A stretch of 64,000 nt of DNA. Source: SG8-41 sp963802355 (GTDB lineage: Bacteria > Pseudomonadota > Gammaproteobacteria > Burkholderiales > SG8-41). A model generated the notes under the pieces. It was not told the DNA's origin. It ran no database searches and saw only the letters and a list, made by a program, of their open reading frames with translations. Numbering within the stretch: the first letter of the stretch is position 1; every line of letters starts with the position of its first letter. Both the position numbers and the translations under genes were made by a program. Shown piece by piece: positions 60,453-64,000 of the stretch. Location of the stretch: positions 930,001 through 994,000 of the forward strand of contig CAWDIV010000015.1 in the NCBI GenBank assembly GCA_963802355.1, read 5' to 3'.

Positions 60453-62189
60453 ATGAATAAGCCCAACGATACGGAACCTCGTTACGACGTGCTCTGGCCG
60501 CTGTCGCGGAGGGCGGTGCGCGATACGAAGTCGGCGCCGCGGCTGCCCGACCTGAACGACAAGACGGTCTGCGAGCTGTGGGACGTGATCTTCCGCGGCG
60601 AAACCATATATCCGCTGGTGCGCGAGTACATCAAGGCGCGCTTTCCGCGCGTCAAGTTCGTCGGTTACGAGGAGTTCGGTAATTTCCACGGCGCCCGCGA
60701 GCACCAGGTCACCGCCACGATCCCCGACAAGCTGCGCGCGCACAAGGCAGACGCGGCGATCATCGGCATAGGCGCCTGAGGGAGCTGCACGCCCGCCGTG
60801 TTGCGGGCCTCAGCGATGGTCGAAAAGATGGGCATCCCGACCGCCTCTATCGTCGGCTCGGGGTTCCTGAAGCAGGCCGAGGTGATCGTGAAGGGCCTCG
60901 GGCTTCCGCTCGCAATCGGCGTCTATCCCGGCGCGCCCATGGTCGACAGCGAGGAAGAGCTCAAGCGCAAAGTCGAGGAGGAGCTGGCGCCGGGCCTGTT
61001 GAGGGGACTGACCGGGGAAGCCCCGCGCGAAGCCGGTAGTGACATCGAGCCGGAACCGGGCCAAATCGTCTTCCGTGGCACTTTCGACGAAGTGCAGGAG
61101 CATTTTCACCGGAAATTGTGGACGGACGGCCTGCCCGTCGTGCCGCCCACGCGCGAGCGCGTGGACTCTTTCCTGAAGTTCACCGACCGCAAGCCGGAAG
61201 AAGTGATACGCGTGATACCGCAGGAAGGACGCGAAGCGTCGATTCTCAGCATCGCCGTGACCGGCGTCCTGGCGGGCTGCAGGCCGGAATACATGCCCGT
61301 GCTGATCGCGATCCTCGAAGCGATGTGCGATCCCCTGTACCGCGTCGAGGACAGCGGATCGACGCCCGGATGGGAACCGGTGGTCATCGTCAACGGCCCG
61401 ATCGTGAAGCAGCTCGATTTCAACTCCGGACAGGGGATGATGCGCGTCGGGCGGCAGGCGAACACCAGTATCGGGCGCTTCGTGCGCATGTACCTGCGCA
61501 ACATCTGCGGCTTCCGCATTCCGCCCGGCGCGGGCGACAAGGGCAGCATAGGCCAGAGCTTTCTGGTGGCGATGGCGGAAGACGAGGACAGCGCGCGCGA
61601 AATGGGCTGGCCGACCTACGCCGAGGACCGCGGATTCAAGGCCGGCGAGAACGTCGTCACCATGCACAGCGTGGTCGCCATCACCTCGCCCATCTACAGC
61701 GGCGGCGACCGCGCCGATCAGCACGTGCAGCAGTGGGCGGACGTCATTGGAGGGAGCTTCACCTATTGGGCGCACACCGGGTTCAAAACCGGCTTGTGGA
61801 GTCCTCTTATTGTGGCGGGGCCCAGTATCGCGAAGGTGATCGCCGGCGAATGGACCAAGGACCAGGTACGGCGATACCTGTACGACACCATCAAAGTGAC
61901 GGCCGAGCGCACGACCCACCATGCGGGTATGACCAGCACACCGACGTTCAGTCTCGAAAATCTCGTGAAGGACGGCATACTACCGGCATCCTATGCGGCG
62001 TCGAGCGACCCCCAGCGGCTGCTCAATGTCATTATCAAGCCGGAAATGGTGGAGATCCTGGTCGCCGGCGACCCCGGCCGCAACCAGTCGCGCGCTTACA
62101 TGAGCAACCACGTTCAGGGTCCGCCGACAAGCCGCCGTGTGGAGCTGCCGAAGCGCTGGGAAGAGCTGTTGAGGGCGGCAAGACGCTAA
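60453..62189 (+). CDS. UGSC-family selenoprotein with long C-terminal domain (Sec109)
   Basis: One frame from ATG 60453 to 62189 (578 residues) broken only by TGA at 60777-60779. The residues around it read AAIIGIGA-U-GSC-TPAVLRASAMVEKMGIP, the defining U-G-S-C motif (Sec109, Cys112) of the UGSC (seleno)protein family, which has a flavodoxin/thioredoxin-like fold. Residues 190-578 form a second domain (FRGTFDEVQEHFHRKLWTDGLPVVPP; NSGQGMMRVGRQANTSIGRFVRMYLRN), often seen as a partner of UGSC. A SECIS-like hairpin follows the TGA. The upstream Bug gene and downstream TcuA-like gene suggest carboxylate metabolism. Sec versus Cys matters for redox chemistry at this motif. Confidence 0.9.
60785..60814 (+). 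promoter_or_regulatory. Bacterial SECIS-like hairpin of the UGSC gene
   Basis: GCCCGC-cgtgtt-GCGGGC (60791-60808) with GCTG/CAGC extending it below an internal loop. The 6-nt apical loop has G at position 2 and starts 17 nt after the TGA, inside the known bacterial window. Confidence 0.75.
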
Positions 62190-62202
62190 GACGTGCGATT
62201 TG

Positions 62203-62336
62203 AGCCACAGATAAACACAGATGAACACAGATAGGGCTTGGACCACTCAAGGGAGAAGTTGTCTCCAGAGGCTCTAACCGATCCTAGTGGGTTCTGTTGG
62301 AATTTATCCGTGTTTATCTGTGTGTATCTGTGGCTA
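62203..62336. repeat. Interspersed palindromic element (CCACAGATAAACACAG type)
   Basis: AGCCACAGATAAACACAGAT at the left and GTGTTTATCTGTGTGTATCT then GTGGCT at the right are imperfect reverse complements. The 62190-62367 gap contains this element and the ribosome site of the next gene. Confidence 0.7.
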
Positions 62337-62367
62337 AATTTTCTTTTTGCAGCAACGGAGCAAGGCA

Positions 62368-63849
62368 ATGCAACACTACGATGTGATCGTCGTCGGCAAG
62401 GGCAACGCCGCCCTGTGCGCGGCGCTGTCGGCGTCCGAACAGGGGGCTAAGGTCGCCATGCTCGAGGCCGCCACAGAAGACGAATCGGGCGGCAACAGCC
62501 GCTTCGCGGGCGGCGTGATGCGCTTTGCCTACGCCTCGGTCGATGACCTGCGGCGCGTCACCGACATTACCGATGAAGAAGCCGCCAACAGCGATTTCGG
62601 CACCAACACGCGCGAGGACTTTCTCGACGTCATCTACCGGCTGACCAGCTACCGCACTGATCCGGACCTGTCCGAGATCCTCGTCAACGGCAGCCTCGAC
62701 ACCATGGCGTGGCTGCGCTCGAAGGGCGCACGCTTCATCCTGAACCACGGCCGGCAATCGGGAATGGTCAACGGCAAGCGCGTTTATTTCGGCAACATGC
62801 CGATCGAGGTCAACGGCGGCGGCGCGGGGCTGGTGCAGTACCTCGACGCGTCGGCGAAGAAAGCCGGCATCGAAGTCTTCTACGAGACGCGAGCAACCTC
62901 GCTGATCTACGACGCGGAGCGGGTATCCGGCGTGCGGGCCAGGCAGAAAGGAAAGGCGATCGAGTTTCACGCGAAGGCCGTTGTCCTCGCCTGCGGCGGA
63001 TTCGAGGCCAACCCCGAGTGGCGCACCCGCTATCTCGGACCCGGCTGGGAGCTCGCCAAAGTGCGGGGCAGCCGTTTCAACGTCGGCGACGGGCTGAAGA
63101 TGGCCCTCGATATCGGTGCCGCACCCTACGGTAACTGGTCGGGTTGCCACGCGACCGGCTGGGACCGTTACGCGCCGGAATTCGGTGACGTCAACGTCGG
63201 CGACCAGTTCCAGAAGCACAGCTATATCTTCGGGCTGCTCATCAACGCCGAGGGCAAGCGCTTCGTGGACGAAGGATGGGACTTCCATTCGTTTACCTAC
63301 GCCAAGTACGGCGGTGAAGTGTTGAAGCAGCCGGGGCAGTTCGCGTGGCAGGTGTTCGACTCCAAGGTGAAGAATCTGCTGCGCTCCGAGTACCGCATCA
63401 AGTTCGTGACCAAGGTCAGCGCCAACACGCTCGAGGAGCTGGCGCCGCAGCTCGAGGGAGTCAACGCCGAGCAGTTTTTGAAAACCGTGCGCGAGTACAA
63501 CGCCGCGGTCCGCAAAGACGTGCAATTCGATCACACCATCAAGGACGGAAAGAGCACGGTCGGGATCGACCCGCCCAAGTCGAACTGGGCGCAGGCGCTC
63601 GACATGCCGCCGTTCGACGCCTACGCGACCACCTGCGGCATCACCTTCACCTTTGGCGGCCTGCGCATAGACAAGGACTCCGGGCAGGTGCTCGACCTCA
63701 ATTTTCACCTGATTCCCGGCCTCTATGCGGCAGGCGAGATGGTGGGGGGACTCTTCTACTTCAACTATCCGAGCGGAACGGGCCTCGTCTCCGGGGCGGT
63801 CTTCGGCCGTCTCGCGGGCACGTCGGCGGGCAAGGCCGCGAAAAGCTGA
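62368..63849 (+). CDS. TcuA-like FAD-dependent tricarballylate dehydrogenase
   Basis: 493 residues. FAD motif YDVIVVGKGNAALCAALSASEQG at the N-terminus; FAGGVMRFAY and ACGGFEANPEW are blocks of the fumarate reductase/succinate dehydrogenase flavoprotein family. YPSGTGLVSGAVFGRLAG closes the FAD domain. TcuA oxidises tricarballylate to cis-aconitate; the true substrate here may be a related carboxylate. ATG 62368 has GGAGCAAGG just upstream; ATG 62347 would add 7 residues and lacks a site. It follows the UGSC and Bug genes in what looks like one operon. Confidence 0.9.
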   Translation: MQHYDVIVVGKGNAALCAALSASEQGAKVAMLEAATEDESGGNSRFAGGVMRFAYASVDDLRRVTDITDEEAANSDFGTNTREDFLDVIYRLTSYRTDPDLSEILVNGSLDTMAWLRSKGARFILNHGRQSGMVNGKRVYFGNMPIEVNGGGAGLVQYLDASAKKAGIEVFYETRATSLIYDAERVSGVRARQKGKAIEFHAKAVVLACGGFEANPEWRTRYLGPGWELAKVRGSRFNVGDGLKMALDIGAAPYGNWSGCHATGWDRYAPEFGDVNVGDQFQKHSYIFGLLINAEGKRFVDEGWDFHSFTYAKYGGEVLKQPGQFAWQVFDSKVKNLLRSEYRIKFVTKVSANTLEELAPQLEGVNAEQFLKTVREYNAAVRKDVQFDHTIKDGKSTVGIDPPKSNWAQALDMPPFDAYATTCGITFTFGGLRIDKDSGQVLDLNFHLIPGLYAAGEMVGGLFYFNYPSGTGLVSGAVFGRLAGTSAGKAAKS

Positions 63850-64000
63850 ATTTACCGCCAAGACGCGGAGAGAAGCAGACAGGAATTGAACCGCCAAGGC
63901 GCCAAGAACGCCAAGAAAGAAAATCGCTAATAGGAACAAACGATCTGAGGCTCAGCGCTACTTCAACTCCCCGAGAGGACAGAGCCGGTTTCGGGGCGGT
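63850..64000. other. Intergenic end of the window
   Basis: No gene visible. It holds ACCGCCAAGACGC and CGCCAAGAACGCCAAGAAAG repeats similar to the CCTTGGCGG stretch at 50564-50632. Confidence 0.4.

Noticed and set aside
60798..62189. A separate gene starting after the TGA at 60777
   Set aside because: No ribosome-binding site there, same frame as the upstream ORF, and the U-G-S-C motif spans the TGA.

Overview
The window is 64 kb of GC-rich DNA (my estimate is a little over 60% GC) from a betaproteobacterium, probably an environmental Burkholderiales-like lineage or a metagenome bin. The evidence is several periplasmic Bug/TctC solute-binding proteins, lysine-rich small secreted proteins of the MxKDx type, flavocytochrome c sulfide dehydrogenase, the clpS-clpA and pbpC-alpha-2-macroglobulin pairings, and codon use dominated by G/C in third positions. 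No plasmid or phage backbone and no intact transposase is visible.

Layout. 1-1.9 kb: end of a LodA-like quinoprotein oxidase, its LodB-like flavoprotein and a DUF2784 protein. 2.4-8.9 kb (minus): one very long filamentous-haemagglutinin-type (TpsA) adhesin split by three frameshifts. 9.2-10.9 kb (minus): fccB and fccA. 11-14 kb: clpA, clpS, and a divergent cold-shock gene. 14.4-15.8 kb: an unrecognised protein. 16.5-19.6 kb: the glyoxylate shunt (aceA, aceB) with operator-like sites. 19.8-20.6 kb: two paralogous lysine-rich secreted proteins. 20.7-23 kb: Nudix hydrolase, mnmA and a GST.

23.1-30.4 kb is a selenocysteine island. It holds a glutaredoxin-DinB fusion with an in-frame TGA and SECIS-like hairpin, then selA, selB, a thioredoxin-reductase-like flavoprotein and selC (tRNA-Sec). 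A second selenoprotein of the UGSC family lies at 60.5-62.2 kb, between a Bug protein and a TcuA-like flavoprotein. The window therefore carries part of the Sec decoding machinery (selA, selB, selC; selD is not seen) and two of its clients.

30.5-40.9 kb is catabolic and accessory: sulfatase, two Bug proteins, AtuA-like/DUF4387, HupE/UreJ-like, DUF4198, MmgE/PrpD and DUF2277. A 3.2 kb segment here (HupE, DUF4198, Bug) is bounded by two 194-bp inverted repeats, each containing a conserved 54-codon ORF. 41-56.4 kb is an envelope block: PBP1C, a thioester alpha-2-macroglobulin, a CreD-like protein, an SH3b-containing secreted protein, an SPFH protein and a divergent two-component system. 56.4-58.8 kb is an integron remnant: a decayed intI fragment, an attI-like junction and four promoterless cassettes, each followed by an attC site.

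Many otherwise good genes carry single-base frameshifts, and several of these restore perfectly if one base is removed from a G/C or T run. I read most of them as consensus errors, not true pseudogenes, and give full-length spans with the breaks noted. Two apparent breaks are different: they are in-frame TGA codons that fit selenocysteine.
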